Assembly: GCA_965229335.1 (NCBI GenBank)
Contig: OZ245874.1
Location: 1,488,001-1,552,000 of the forward strand
DNA: 64,000 bases
Reading direction: 5' to 3'
Source: JAFKFH01 sp017307375
Lineage (GTDB): Bacteria > Pseudomonadota > Alphaproteobacteria > Ferrovibrionales > Ferrovibrionaceae
The position numbers were made by a program, and so were the translations under genes. The notes beneath the pieces are model-generated. The model was not told the origin of the DNA. It ran no database searches and saw only the letters and a program-made list of their open reading frames with translations. Shown piece after piece: positions 1 to 8,265 of the stretch; the first letter of the stretch is position 1, and each line of letters begins with the position of its first letter.

Positions 1-491
1 GCCATGTACGGATTGCGGCCGGCATGCGCAATCGCCATGTGGAACTGCTTGTTGGCTTCCGACATCGCGAGATGGCCGCCCCCTCGTACCGTTGCCTCGA
101 ATTCCTTCAGGCGGCGTGCAATGGCCTTCAGGTCGGCCTCGGTCCTCAACTGGGCGGCCAGCCGGCAGTTGACCCGCTGGGCGATGTCGAGTGCCTCGAC
201 GTATTTCGGGAAGGTCGCGACCTCGATCGGGGCGACGATCGTCGACCGATTGGCCAGCGTGACCACGAGGTCCTCGCCCGACAGCCGGATCAGCGCCTCG
301 CGCACCGGCGAGCGCGACAGGCCGAAGCGGTCGGCCAGCGTCGTCTCGTCGAGCAACTGGCCCGGCGCCAGCTCCAGCGTCAGGATCTCGTTGCGCAAGG
401 TCTCGTAGACGCTTTTCCAGCCGCTGCCCTTGGCCCGCCGTCCGTCGCTCTCGTCGCTCAAGCCCGTCACCCTTGTTGCCCGCGCCGGCAT
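1..491 (-). CDS. GntR/FadR-family (FCD) transcriptional regulator, 3'-truncated
   Basis: Repressor-type regulator read leftwards and cut by the window edge, so only the first ~163 residues are visible. The N-terminal winged helix is recognisable: the stretch LADRFGLSRSPVREALIRL (about residues 54-72) is the canonical GntR recognition helix. The visible part of the C-terminal domain (EANKQFHMAIAHAGRN) matches the start of an FCD ligand-binding domain, where the His is usually a metal ligand. Start chosen at the ATG at 491-489, the only upstream ATG before the divergent promoter. It is divergent from the hydroxyproline operon and faces three GTCGAC-cored sites, so I infer that it controls that operon and itself. 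Family assignment is firm; the effector is inferred from context. Confidence 0.9.
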   Translation of the reverse strand, partial: MPARATRVTGLSDESDGRRAKGSGWKSVYETLRNEILTLELAPGQLLDETTLADRFGLSRSPVREALIRLSGEDLVVTLANRSTIVAPIEVATFPKYVEALDIAQRVNCRLAAQLRTEADLKAIARRLKEFEATVRGGGHLAMSEANKQFHMAIAHAGRNPYM

Positions 492-508
492 AGTGCCCCG
501 GCCGACGC

Positions 509-575
509 ATGTCGACACATTAGTTTTTCGCCGTTGACATTGTCGACACTGTGCCGACATATGCAGAGTCGACAT
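509..575. promoter_or_regulatory. Cluster of three GTCGAC-cored operator candidates
   Basis: Between the divergent GntR gene and the dapA-like gene, TGTCGACA occurs at 510-517 and 541-548, and AGTCGACA at 567-574. The cores are 31 and 26 bases apart. The middle copy lies immediately after a TTGACA -35-like hexamer, a position where a bound repressor would block RNA polymerase. The same core occurs twice upstream of the second FCD regulator in the window (45797-45811). Palindrome positions are seen directly; operator function is inferred. Confidence 0.55.
534..563 (+). promoter_or_regulatory. Candidate sigma-70 promoter of the hydroxyproline operon
   Basis: TTGACA at 534-539 is a perfect -35 hexamer. 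About 17-18 bases downstream, CATATG/ACATAT at 557-563 is a poor -10 match. The GTCGAC operator at 541-548 falls in the spacer. A ribosome binding site (AAGGAG, 588-593) precedes the ATG at 603. Confidence 0.4.
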
Positions 576-602
576 CGTGCCGACAACAAGGAGCAGCCGG
601 CC

Positions 603-1478
603 ATGGCCCTCAAGGGTATTCTCCCCGCGCTGGTGACGCCGTTCGATGCGGCCGGCAATACCGATTTCGCCACGCTGGAAAAGCTGATCGAGCATCTGCT
701 GGCCCAGGGCGTGCACGGCTTCGTGCCGATGGGCTCGACCGGCGAGTACTACGCGATGACCGCGGGCGAGCGGGCCGATGTACTGCGCTGCGTCCGGGAG
801 GTCGTCGGCGATCGCGGGCAGCTTGTCGCCGGCACCAACGGCGGCTCGACCCGCGAGGTCATCGGCCATACCGAAACGGCCAGGAAGCTCGGCTACGACA
901 CCGTGTTGCTGCCGCCGCCGTACTATTGCCTGCCGACGCAGCAGGAACTGCTCGGCCACTATCGCGCGGTGCTCGATGCCGTCGACGTGCGCATTGTGCT
1001 CTACAACTTTCCGCTGCGCGCCGGCGTCGAGGTCGGCTTCGACGTGATGGACGCGCTGGCCGACGAGCCCAGGGTGATCGCGATCAAGGAAAGCAGCGGC
1101 AATCTGCTGCGCGCCCTTGAGATCAACCGCCGCTATGCCGGCCGGCTCGCGCTTTCCTGCGGCAGCGACGATCAGGCCTTCGACTTCTTCATGTGGGGCG
1201 CGACCAGCTGGATCTGCGGCCCGGCAAACTGCTTTGCGGCGCCCGCGGTCAAGTTCTACGAGGCGTTCGTGTCCGGCGATCTGGCGGCGGCGCAGGCGCT
1301 GATGCGCCGGATCTATCCGGCGATGACCGATCTGGAATCGGGCAAGTTCGTGCAGAAGGTCAAATTCGGCTGCGAACTCGCGGGCCTTGCCGTCGGCGAA
1401 ACGCGGCGGCCGCTGATGCCGCTGTCGGCGGAAGAGAAGACCGCGTTCTCGGCGGTCTTCGCCGCGGCACAGGCATGA
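603..1478 (+). CDS. lhpC: DapA-family lyase, probable pyrroline-4-hydroxy-2-carboxylate deaminase
   Basis: A 291-residue (beta/alpha)8 barrel enzyme of the dihydrodipicolinate synthase / N-acetylneuraminate lyase family. N-terminal GILPALVTPF and the phosphate/carboxylate-binding GSTGEY segment (residues ~40-45) are typical. The Schiff-base lysine is seen in AIKESSGN (about residue 161), and the conserved tyrosine in LYNFP. In this operon the likely reaction is deamination and dehydration of 1-pyrroline-4-hydroxy-2-carboxylate to alpha-ketoglutarate semialdehyde (LhpC role). Start at 603 is supported by AAGGAG 10 bases upstream; the frame stays open further upstream but there it overlaps the divergent regulator. 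Stop overlaps the next start (ATGA). Family is certain; the specific substrate is inferred from neighbours, and other DapA-like lyases remain possible. Confidence 0.85.
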   Translation: MALKGILPALVTPFDAAGNTDFATLEKLIEHLLAQGVHGFVPMGSTGEYYAMTAGERADVLRCVREVVGDRGQLVAGTNGGSTREVIGHTETARKLGYDTVLLPPPYYCLPTQQELLGHYRAVLDAVDVRIVLYNFPLRAGVEVGFDVMDALADEPRVIAIKESSGNLLRALEINRRYAGRLALSCGSDDQAFDFFMWGATSWICGPANCFAAPAVKFYEAFVSGDLAAAQALMRRIYPAMTDLESGKFVQKVKFGCELAGLAVGETRRPLMPLSAEEKTAFSAVFAAAQA

Positions 1479-2707
1479 CCGTCGCGGTCGTCGGCGCCGG
1501 CATCATCGGGGCGGCGATCGCCTTCGAGCTGCGGCGCCGCGGCCGCGACGTCCTGCTGATCGACCGGGGCGCGCCTGGCCGCGGCGCTTCCTACGGCAAC
1601 ATGGCCAGCATCGCGGTCACCGAATTCCTGCCGTCGTCGCGGCCGGGCATCTGGGCACGGATTCCTGGCTGGCTGTTCGATCCCGAAGGTCCGGTAAGGG
1701 TGCGACCGGGCTATCTGCTCGAAGCGATGCCCTGGTTCCTGCGCTTCCTGATGGCCGGGACGCCGGCACGGGTACGCGCCCTGGAAGCGGCCGGCGCCGC
1801 GCTCTGCGGCCGGGTCTATGACGATCTGCTGCCGCTGCTCGACGCGGCAGGGCTGGGCGACATGCTGTCGGCCGAAGGGTGCCTGAGCCTCTATGCCGAC
1901 GACCGGGAGTTCGCAGCCGACCGCGATCATCTTACGCTGCTCGAACGTTTCGCCCTGCCGCACGAAGTGCTGGGACCCGATCGGCTGCGGGCGCTGGAAC
2001 CGGAGATCTCGGCCGGGATCCGGCGCGCGGTGCTGTTCCCCCGGAACCGGTCGGTGCGCGACCCCCATCGGCTTGTGGTGGCGCTGGTCGAGCGTTTCGA
2101 AGCCATGGGCGGCAGGTTCGCGACCGGCGAGGTCGTCGGATTCGACCGCGACGACGGGCTGACGGCGCTGCGCCTGGCCGATGGCCGGCAGATCGGGGCG
2201 ACCGCGGCGATCCTGTGCGGCGGCGCCCATACCGGGGCGCTGGCCCGCATGCTGGGCGAGCCGATCCCGCTGGAGACCGAGCGGGGCTACCACACCCAGA
2301 TCATGGCGCCGGGCATCGCCCTGCGGCACTCGCTGATCTGGCCGGCCCGCGCCTTCATGGTCACGCCGACCGCCGGTGGCATCCGCGTCGGCGGCACCGT
2401 CGAGATGGCGGGCCTCGACGCCCCGCCGGATTACCGCCGGGCCCGGGTGCTGGTCGACCGCGCCCGCGTTGCGCTGCCGGGGCTGCAGGCGCGCGACACG
2501 TCGGAATGGATGGGGCACCGGCCGGCCCTGCCCGATACCGTGCCGATCATCGGCCCGTCGACGACGACGCGCGGCGTCTATTACGCCACCGGGCACGGCC
2601 ATCTCGGCCTCACCCAGGCCGCGACCACCGCGCGGCTGATCGGCGATCTCGTCACCGGTGTGGCCCCGCCGCTCGACATGAGACCCTATCGCATCGACCG
2701 CTTCTGA
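1475..2707 (+). CDS. lhpB: FAD-dependent D-amino-acid dehydrogenase, probable D-hydroxyproline dehydrogenase
   Basis: A 410-residue DAO/DadA-family flavoprotein. The N-terminal Rossmann motif VVGAGIIGAAIA (residues 5-16) binds FAD, and the C-terminal GHGHLGLTQAATTARLI segment is the usual second FAD contact of the family. In the hydroxyproline pathway this enzyme oxidises cis-4-hydroxy-D-proline to 1-pyrroline-4-hydroxy-2-carboxylate and passes electrons to the respiratory chain. The gene starts inside the stop of the upstream lyase (ATGA overlap), which indicates translational coupling. Assignment to DAO family is firm; the D-hydroxyproline substrate is inferred from the operon. It is a single-polypeptide type, not the three-subunit type seen in some bacteria. 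Confidence 0.85.
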   Translation: MTVAVVGAGIIGAAIAFELRRRGRDVLLIDRGAPGRGASYGNMASIAVTEFLPSSRPGIWARIPGWLFDPEGPVRVRPGYLLEAMPWFLRFLMAGTPARVRALEAAGAALCGRVYDDLLPLLDAAGLGDMLSAEGCLSLYADDREFAADRDHLTLLERFALPHEVLGPDRLRALEPEISAGIRRAVLFPRNRSVRDPHRLVVALVERFEAMGGRFATGEVVGFDRDDGLTALRLADGRQIGATAAILCGGAHTGALARMLGEPIPLETERGYHTQIMAPGIALRHSLIWPARAFMVTPTAGGIRVGGTVEMAGLDAPPDYRRARVLVDRARVALPGLQARDTSEWMGHRPALPDTVPIIGPSTTTRGVYYATGHGHLGLTQAATTARLIGDLVTGVAPPLDMRPYRIDRF

Positions 2708-2717
2708 GGAGGGCGCC

Positions 2718-4193
2718 ATGCGCGACAGGCTTTTCATCGACGGCCGCTGGGTCGCGCCGAAGCGCGGCGGCAGCCTTGCGGTGATCGACCCGGCGACCGA
2801 GGCGGTCATTCACCAGGCGCCGGCCGGCACGGCGGAAGACATCGATGCGGCGGTGGCGGCCGCCCGCCGCGCCTTCGACGATGGTCCCTGGCGGCGCGCC
2901 GGCGGCGCCGAGCGTGGCCAGGCCCTGCGGGCGATCGCCGCCGGCATCCGCGCCCGTCTGGCCGAGCTTGCCCGTCTCGAAGTTCTCGACAATGGCAAGC
3001 CGCTGCCGGAGGCGGAATGGGACGTGGGCGATGCTGCCGGCTGCTTCGAGTTCTATGCGGGCCTCGCCGAGGCGATGGATGGGGCCGGCCCCGAGCAGAT
3101 CGCGCTGCCCGATCCGCGTTTCGTTGCCCGGGCGGTACGCGAACCGCTTGGCGTTGCCGGTGCCGTGATTCCCTGGAACTACCCGCTGCTGATGGCGGCC
3201 TGGAAAGTCGCCCCCGCGCTGGCAGCCGGCTGCACCATGATCCTCAAGCCGTCCGAGCTGACGCCGCTGACCGCGCTGGAACTCGGCGTGATCGCCGAGG
3301 CGGCGGGGCTGCCGGCCGGGGTGCTGAACATCGTCACCGGCACCGGCACCGACGCCGGCCAGCCGCTCTGCGATCACCCGGCCGTCGACAAGCTCGCCTT
3401 CACCGGCTCGGTGCCGACCGGTGCCAAGGTGATGGCAGCCGCCGCGCGCGACATCAAGAAGATCAGCCTCGAACTCGGCGGCAAGTCGCCATTCCTGGTG
3501 TTCGACGATGCCGATATCGAGAAGGCCGTCGAATGGATCATGTTCGGCATCTTCTGGAACCAGGGCCAGGTCTGCTCGGCCACGTCGCGGGTGCTGGTGC
3601 ATGGGGCGATCCATGACCGCCTGGTGGAAAGGCTGGTGGCCGAGGCGCGCCGGATCCGGATCGGCAACGGGCTCGATGCCGGCGTACTGCTCGGCCCCCT
3701 GGTTTCCGATGCCCAGCGGACCAAGGTGCTGGCGGCGGTTGCCCGCGCCCGTGCCGACGGGGCAACCGTCGCGACCGGCGGCGGTGTGCCCGCCGGCCTC
3801 CCGCGCGGCTACTTCGTCGAGCCGACGGTGCTGACCGACGTGCCGCTGGACAGCGCGGCCTGGCGCGAGGAAATCTTCGGCCCCGTCGTCTGCCTGCGGC
3901 GATTCGCCGACGAGGCCGAAGGCGTGCGCCTTGCCAATGCGTCGTGCTACGGCCTCGCGGCCGCGGTCATGTCGGCCGACCTCGACCGGGCCGAGCGGGT
4001 AGCGGCGGCGCTTCGCGCCGGCATCGTCTGGATCAACTGTTCGCAGCCGACCTTCACCGAGGCGCCCTGGGGCGGCTACAAGCAATCCGGCATCGGCCGC
4101 GAACTCGGACGCTGGGGCCTCGACAACTATCTGGAAACCAAGCAGATCACACGCTACGTCAGCGACGATCCCTGGGGCTGGTACATCAAATGA
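2718..4193 (+). CDS. NAD(P)-dependent aldehyde dehydrogenase (candidate alpha-ketoglutarate semialdehyde dehydrogenase)
   Basis: A 491-residue class I/II aldehyde dehydrogenase with all catalytic elements: PWNYP Asn154, KPSE Lys177, ELGGKSP Glu252 and GQVCSAT with nucleophile Cys286. The C-terminal APWGGYKQSGIGRELG segment closely resembles betaine-aldehyde dehydrogenases. The operon predicts the last step of hydroxyproline breakdown, oxidation of alpha-ketoglutarate semialdehyde to alpha-ketoglutarate. However, the BADH-like sequence signature means that a different aldehyde cannot be excluded. A GGAGG ribosome binding site lies just upstream of the ATG, and the stop overlaps the epimerase start. 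Confidence 0.85.
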   Translation: MRDRLFIDGRWVAPKRGGSLAVIDPATEAVIHQAPAGTAEDIDAAVAAARRAFDDGPWRRAGGAERGQALRAIAAGIRARLAELARLEVLDNGKPLPEAEWDVGDAAGCFEFYAGLAEAMDGAGPEQIALPDPRFVARAVREPLGVAGAVIPWNYPLLMAAWKVAPALAAGCTMILKPSELTPLTALELGVIAEAAGLPAGVLNIVTGTGTDAGQPLCDHPAVDKLAFTGSVPTGAKVMAAAARDIKKISLELGGKSPFLVFDDADIEKAVEWIMFGIFWNQGQVCSATSRVLVHGAIHDRLVERLVAEARRIRIGNGLDAGVLLGPLVSDAQRTKVLAAVARARADGATVATGGGVPAGLPRGYFVEPTVLTDVPLDSAAWREEIFGPVVCLRRFADEAEGVRLANASCYGLAAAVMSADLDRAERVAAALRAGIVWINCSQPTFTEAPWGGYKQSGIGRELGRWGLDNYLETKQITRYVSDDPWGWYIK

Positions 4194-5212
4194 ACTGGGA
4201 ACATTCGCTCGACCTGCTGCAGGTCCATTGCCAGGGCGAAATCGGCAAGGTCATCGTCGGTGGTGCGCCCGAGATCCCCGGGGCCACGCTGCTGGACAAG
4301 ATGAATCGAATCAATGCCGGCGACGACCGCCTGCGCCGTTTCGTCACTTCCGAGCCGCGCGCCCATGTGGCGATGTCGGTCAACCTGCTGGTCCCGCCCT
4401 GCCGGCCCGAGGCCGATGCGGGCTTCATCGTACTGCAGGCCGACCGCGCCCACCCGATGTCGGGTTCGAACTGCATCTGCGTCGTGACCGCCCTGCTCGA
4501 AACCGGCCGGGTGCCGATGGTCGAGCCGGAAACCACGGTCCGCATCGACACGCCGGCCGGGCTGATCGTGGCCCGCGCCCGCTGCGCCGACGGCCGCTGC
4601 CTTTCGGTCAGCCTGGACAATGTCGCCTGCTTCGTGGAGGCGCTGGATGTGGCCGTAGAAACCCCGCGCTGGGGCCGCATCACGGCGGATATCGCCTTCG
4701 GCGGCGTCTACTACGCGATCATCGATGTCGAGCAGGTCGGGCTCGCCATCGCGCCGCCGCAGGCCCGCGACCTGGCCGAGGCGGGCATCGCGTTGAAGGC
4801 CCTGCTGGCCCGGCAGGTCCGCGTCAGCCATCCGACATTGCCCGGCCTCGACGAGATCGCCTATGTGATGTTCCGCGGCCGGGAACCCGACGGTGCCGTG
4901 CGAACCTGCACGACGCTCAGGCCCGGCCGCGTCGACCGCTCGCCCTGCGGCACCGGCAGTTCGGCCAATCTCGCCACCCTGCACGCCCGCGGCCGGATCA
5001 GGGCAGGCGAGGGGCGGCGCTCGCGCTCGATCATCGGCGGGGAATTCCTTGCCGTGGTGGTCGGCGAGACCACCGTCGGCGACCGTCCGGCCATCCTGCC
5101 GCGGATCACCGGTCAGGCCTGGATCTACGGACGCGAGCAACTGCGTCTGGACGACTGCGATCCGTTCCCGGACGGCTTTGCCCTGTCGGACAGCTGGGGT
5201 TCGCAGGCCTGA
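4190..5212 (+). CDS. lhpA: Proline racemase family, probable 4-hydroxyproline 2-epimerase (Ser/Cys type)
   Basis: A 340-residue proline-racemase-fold protein. The second catalytic site is canonical: SPCGTG with Cys253. At the first site, where proline racemases and most hydroxyproline epimerases have MCGH, the sequence reads MSGSN, so Ser91 replaces the first catalytic cysteine. A Ser/Cys pair is known in this superfamily among hydroxyproline 2-epimerases, some of which also dehydrate trans-3-hydroxyproline. The expected role is conversion of trans-4-hydroxy-L-proline to cis-4-hydroxy-D-proline, the first pathway step. ATGA overlap with the upstream aldehyde dehydrogenase places it last in the operon. 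Confidence 0.85.
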   Translation: MNWEHSLDLLQVHCQGEIGKVIVGGAPEIPGATLLDKMNRINAGDDRLRRFVTSEPRAHVAMSVNLLVPPCRPEADAGFIVLQADRAHPMSGSNCICVVTALLETGRVPMVEPETTVRIDTPAGLIVARARCADGRCLSVSLDNVACFVEALDVAVETPRWGRITADIAFGGVYYAIIDVEQVGLAIAPPQARDLAEAGIALKALLARQVRVSHPTLPGLDEIAYVMFRGREPDGAVRTCTTLRPGRVDRSPCGTGSSANLATLHARGRIRAGEGRRSRSIIGGEFLAVVVGETTVGDRPAILPRITGQAWIYGREQLRLDDCDPFPDGFALSDSWGSQA

Positions 5213-5216
5213 GACG

Positions 5217-6110
5217 CTATTCGGCCGCCGTCACCCGGGCATCGCGGCCGCCGCGCAGGATCGAGTTCCCCTCGTACAGCGTGCGCTGGTCGATCGCCGG
5301 GCCGCTCAGCCAGTCGCTCTCGGCGATCTGGCCCGACGGAGCAAAGGCCGCCAGCGCGTTGGCGTAGCAGGCCCGGCGCACGTCCTCGGCGGCCACGCCC
5401 TGGGCCAGGGCCAGCTTGGCTGTCTTCGGCACCGACAGCGGGTCGGAGATTCCCCAGTCGCAGGCCGAGTTGACGATGACGCGCTCGGCGCCGTACCGCT
5501 TCAGGATCTCGACCATCCTGGCATCGCCCATCTTGGTCGACGGATAGATCGAGAAGGCGGCCCAGTAGCCGCGCTGCAGCACCTCGGCCACCGTCTCCTC
5601 GTTGTTGTGATCGACCACGACGCGCGACGGATCGAGGCCATGTTCCTCGCATACATCCATCGAGCGCGTGGTACCCCGCTTCTTGTCGCGATGCGGCGTG
5701 TGGATCATCACGGGCAGGTCGAGTTCGCGGGCCAGTTCCAGCTGGCGGCGGAAATAGCGGTCCTCCAGCGCGGTCTGCTCGTCGTAGCCGATCTCGCCGA
5801 TGGCCACGACCCCTTCCTTGACGGCGAAGCGCGGCAGGATCTCCATCACCGCCTCGGCCAGCGCCTCGTCGTTGGCTTCCTTGGAGTTGAGCCCGATCGT
5901 GCAGTAGTGGCGCAGCCCGAACTGCCCGGCGCGAAAGCGCTCGAAACCGAGAATGGCGGAGAGATAGTCGGCATAGCTTGCGACATGCGTGCGCGGCTGG
6001 CCGACCCAGAAGGCCGGCTCGATCACCGCGACGATGCCGGCCGCCGCCATCGCCTCGTAGTCGTCGGTCGTCCGCGAGATCATGTGGGCATGCGGGTCGA
6101 TGAACATCAT
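5217..6110 (-). CDS. eboB: EboB: TatD-family metal-dependent hydrolase
   Basis: A 297-residue amidohydrolase-fold protein with a complete TatD-type metal site: HxH at His7/His9, Glu106 (AIGEIGYD), His137/His140 (IHTPH), His168 (VDHNN) and Asp208 (SACDWG). It lies directly after eboA with an ATGA overlap, and the other ebo genes are close by, which identifies it as EboB rather than a housekeeping TatD DNase. EboB's own substrate is unknown. Start: ATG at 6110; a second ATG follows immediately. It converges with the hydroxyproline operon, with only four bases between the stops. Confidence 0.87.
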   Translation of the reverse strand: MMFIDPHAHMISRTTDDYEAMAAAGIVAVIEPAFWVGQPRTHVASYADYLSAILGFERFRAGQFGLRHYCTIGLNSKEANDEALAEAVMEILPRFAVKEGVVAIGEIGYDEQTALEDRYFRRQLELARELDLPVMIHTPHRDKKRGTTRSMDVCEEHGLDPSRVVVDHNNEETVAEVLQRGYWAAFSIYPSTKMGDARMVEILKRYGAERVIVNSACDWGISDPLSVPKTAKLALAQGVAAEDVRRACYANALAAFAPSGQIAESDWLSGPAIDQRTLYEGNSILRGGRDARVTAAE

Positions 6111-6829
6111 GGGATGCGCTCCAGATCGGCCAGGGCAACGTCCGCTTCCGCGCCGACCGCCTGCGCGAAGGGAATGAGACAGCGCCACAGTTCCGGCGAG
6201 ATCGGTCGGCCCGCGGCGCGGCGCTCGCGGGCGTAGTCGCGCAGCATCATGGCCAGTTCGGGGTTCGCCCGTTCGTCCAGCCCCTGGATCGGAGCGAGCG
6301 GGCTGTCGACGAACAGGGCCTTGAGCACCATGTGGTTCCAGCGGTGCTCGCCGAAGACTTCGCGCGGGTAGGGGCTGTGATGGGCGACCGCCTCGAATAC
6401 CGGTCGCATGTTGCTGCGCAGGCCTTCGCCGGCCTCGTCCTCCAGCCGCTCCGGATCGGGATAGAGCGGCAGGCCGCGAAACAGGGCGACCAGTTCGGCG
6501 GTATCCGCCACCCGGCGCAGCCGCCGGAACCGGTCGGCGAAGCCCGCCCGCGGCAGATGCAGCAACAGCAGGATGCGGGCGGCCGCGTCGACCGGCCATC
6601 CGGCCGGCCGCCAGCCCGGCCTTGCCGCTTCGGCGGCGGCCTCGTCCGCCGGCGCAAGCGTCAGCGGCGCACGACCGACCAGGCGCGGCAACCGGGCGAA
6701 GGCAAGGTCGAGCCGGGCGTCGTCCGGCCCCGCCGCCATCTCGCCGAGCATGGCGGACAATCCGTCGACCGTGGCCTGCCGGTCGATCCATCGGTAGAGA
6801 AGATCCCCTATAGATTGATTATTATTCAT
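6107..6829 (-). CDS. eboA: EboA-domain protein
   Basis: A 240-residue mostly helical protein without recognisable catalytic residues. The segment WNHMVLKALF, followed by LDERANPELAMML, is characteristic of EboA proteins, whose biochemical function is not known. I chose the ATG at 6829 (MNNNQSIGDLLYRW), because the frame further upstream would run into the coding start of the divergent eboF. No strong Shine-Dalgarno is visible. Only 44 bases separate this start from eboF, and they are conspicuously AT-rich for this genome, probably a bidirectional promoter. Stop overlaps eboB. Confidence 0.85.
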   Translation of the reverse strand: MNNNQSIGDLLYRWIDRQATVDGLSAMLGEMAAGPDDARLDLAFARLPRLVGRAPLTLAPADEAAAEAARPGWRPAGWPVDAAARILLLLHLPRAGFADRFRRLRRVADTAELVALFRGLPLYPDPERLEDEAGEGLRSNMRPVFEAVAHHSPYPREVFGEHRWNHMVLKALFVDSPLAPIQGLDERANPELAMMLRDYARERRAAGRPISPELWRCLIPFAQAVGAEADVALADLERIP

Positions 6830-6873
6830 AATAGACAGTTGTAAGATGTTTTCGGCTGACCGACAATCGCGGC

Positions 6874-8256
6874 ATGCAGCCAACCTTGATCATCCTCGTC
6901 GTCGGGCTGACCCCGGATCTGATCGGGCCGGACACGCCGCATCTGGCCGCGCTGGCCGGTCGTGGCGGCTTGCGTCCGCTTGCCACCGTCGTCCCGGCAG
7001 TCACCTGCACGGTGCAGTCCACCCTGGTCACCGGCCTGCCGCCATCGGGGCACGGCGCGGTCGCCAACGGCTGGTACTTCCGCGACCAGGCCGAGATCTG
7101 GCTGTGGCGCCAGTCGAACCATCTGGTCGGCGGCGAGAAACTGTGGGAGGCCGGCCGCCGGCGTGATCCCGGCTTCACCTGCGCCAAGCTGTTCTGGTGG
7201 TACAACATGTATGCGTCGGCGGATTGGAGCGTGACGCCGCGGCCGATGTATCCGGCCGACGGCCGCAAGATCCCCGACTGCTACAGCCACCCGATGGAGC
7301 TGCGCGACGAGCTGACGGACCGGCTGGGCCAGTTCCCGCTGTTCAAGTTCTGGGGGCCGATGACCGACATCACCTCCAGCCGCTGGATCACCGACGCCAC
7401 GCTGCACGTGATGGCGACCCGCGGCCCGACCCTCACGCTGACCTACCTGCCGCATCTCGACTACGACCTGCAGCGCTTCGGCCCCGACAAGGGCCATCGG
7501 GCCGTGCGATCGTCCCTGCGCGACGTCGATGCCCTGGCCGGCCGCCTGATCGCTGCCGCGGAACAGCGCGGCGCCCGCGTGATCGTGGTTTCCGAATACG
7601 GCATCACGCCGGTCAGCCGTGCGGTCTTCATCAACCGGGCGCTGCGCGCCGCCGGACTGATCGCGGTCAGGCGGGAACTCGGCCGCGACATGCTCGATCC
7701 CGGAGCCAGCCGCGCCTTCGCCCTGGCCGATCACCAAGTCGCCCATGTCTATGTCCGCAACCCCGCCGATGTCGCGCCGGTGCGCACACTGCTTGGGCAG
7801 CTCGATGGCGTCGAGGCGGTGTGGGGCGAGGCCGAGAAGGCCGCCCACGGCCTCGATCATCCGCGCAGCGGCGAACTGGTCGCCCTGGCCGCCGCGGACA
7901 GCTGGTTTGCCTATCACTACTGGCTCGACGACGCCTGCGCCCCCGATTTCGCCCGCACCGTCGAAATCCACCGCAAGCCCGGCTACGACCCGGTCGAACT
8001 GTTCTTCGATCCGGCGCTGCGCTGGCCCAAGCTCGCCGCGGCGTGGCGGCTGGGGGTGCGGGCGCTGGGCCAGCGCCGGCTGCTCGATGTCATATCCGCC
8101 GGCGATACCCACCTCGTACGTGGCTCGCACGGCCGTATCGGTGGCGACCCGGCGGCCGGACCGCTGGTGATCTCGTCGGCGCCGCATCTGCTGCCCGACG
8201 GGCCGGTGGCCGCGACCGCGTTCAAGGATCTGGCATTGGCCCATGTCTTCGGCTGA
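6874..8256 (+). CDS. eboF: EboF: alkaline-phosphatase-superfamily (nucleotide pyrophosphatase-like) protein
   Basis: A 460-residue protein of the alkaline phosphatase / phosphodiesterase superfamily. The likely nucleophile threonine lies in AVTCTVQST (around residues 42-50). Candidate metal ligands are in LPHLDYD, SEYG, DHQVAH and GSHG. No signal peptide is evident, although the N-terminus is hydrophobic. Most ebo clusters I know of carry all six genes in one direction; here eboF alone is on the plus strand, divergent from eboA by 44 bases and convergent with eboC (9 bases between stops). The nearby ebo genes support the name; the substrate is unknown. Confidence 0.87.
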   Translation: MQPTLIILVVGLTPDLIGPDTPHLAALAGRGGLRPLATVVPAVTCTVQSTLVTGLPPSGHGAVANGWYFRDQAEIWLWRQSNHLVGGEKLWEAGRRRDPGFTCAKLFWWYNMYASADWSVTPRPMYPADGRKIPDCYSHPMELRDELTDRLGQFPLFKFWGPMTDITSSRWITDATLHVMATRGPTLTLTYLPHLDYDLQRFGPDKGHRAVRSSLRDVDALAGRLIAAAEQRGARVIVVSEYGITPVSRAVFINRALRAAGLIAVRRELGRDMLDPGASRAFALADHQVAHVYVRNPADVAPVRTLLGQLDGVEAVWGEAEKAAHGLDHPRSGELVALAAADSWFAYHYWLDDACAPDFARTVEIHRKPGYDPVELFFDPALRWPKLAAAWRLGVRALGQRRLLDVISAGDTHLVRGSHGRIGGDPAAGPLVISSAPHLLPDGPVAATAFKDLALAHVFG

Positions 8257-8265
8257 GCCCATGGT

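Noticed and set aside
24..602. Upstream extension of the dapA-like frame
   Set aside because: It overlaps the divergent regulator and the operators and has no family similarity; the ribosome binding site supports 603.
1475..2707. Possible VioA/RebO-type amino-acid oxidase partner for the VioB-like pair
   Set aside because: It belongs to the DadA/D-amino-acid oxidase family and is overlapped on both sides by hydroxyproline pathway genes; nothing ties it to the operon 9 kb away.
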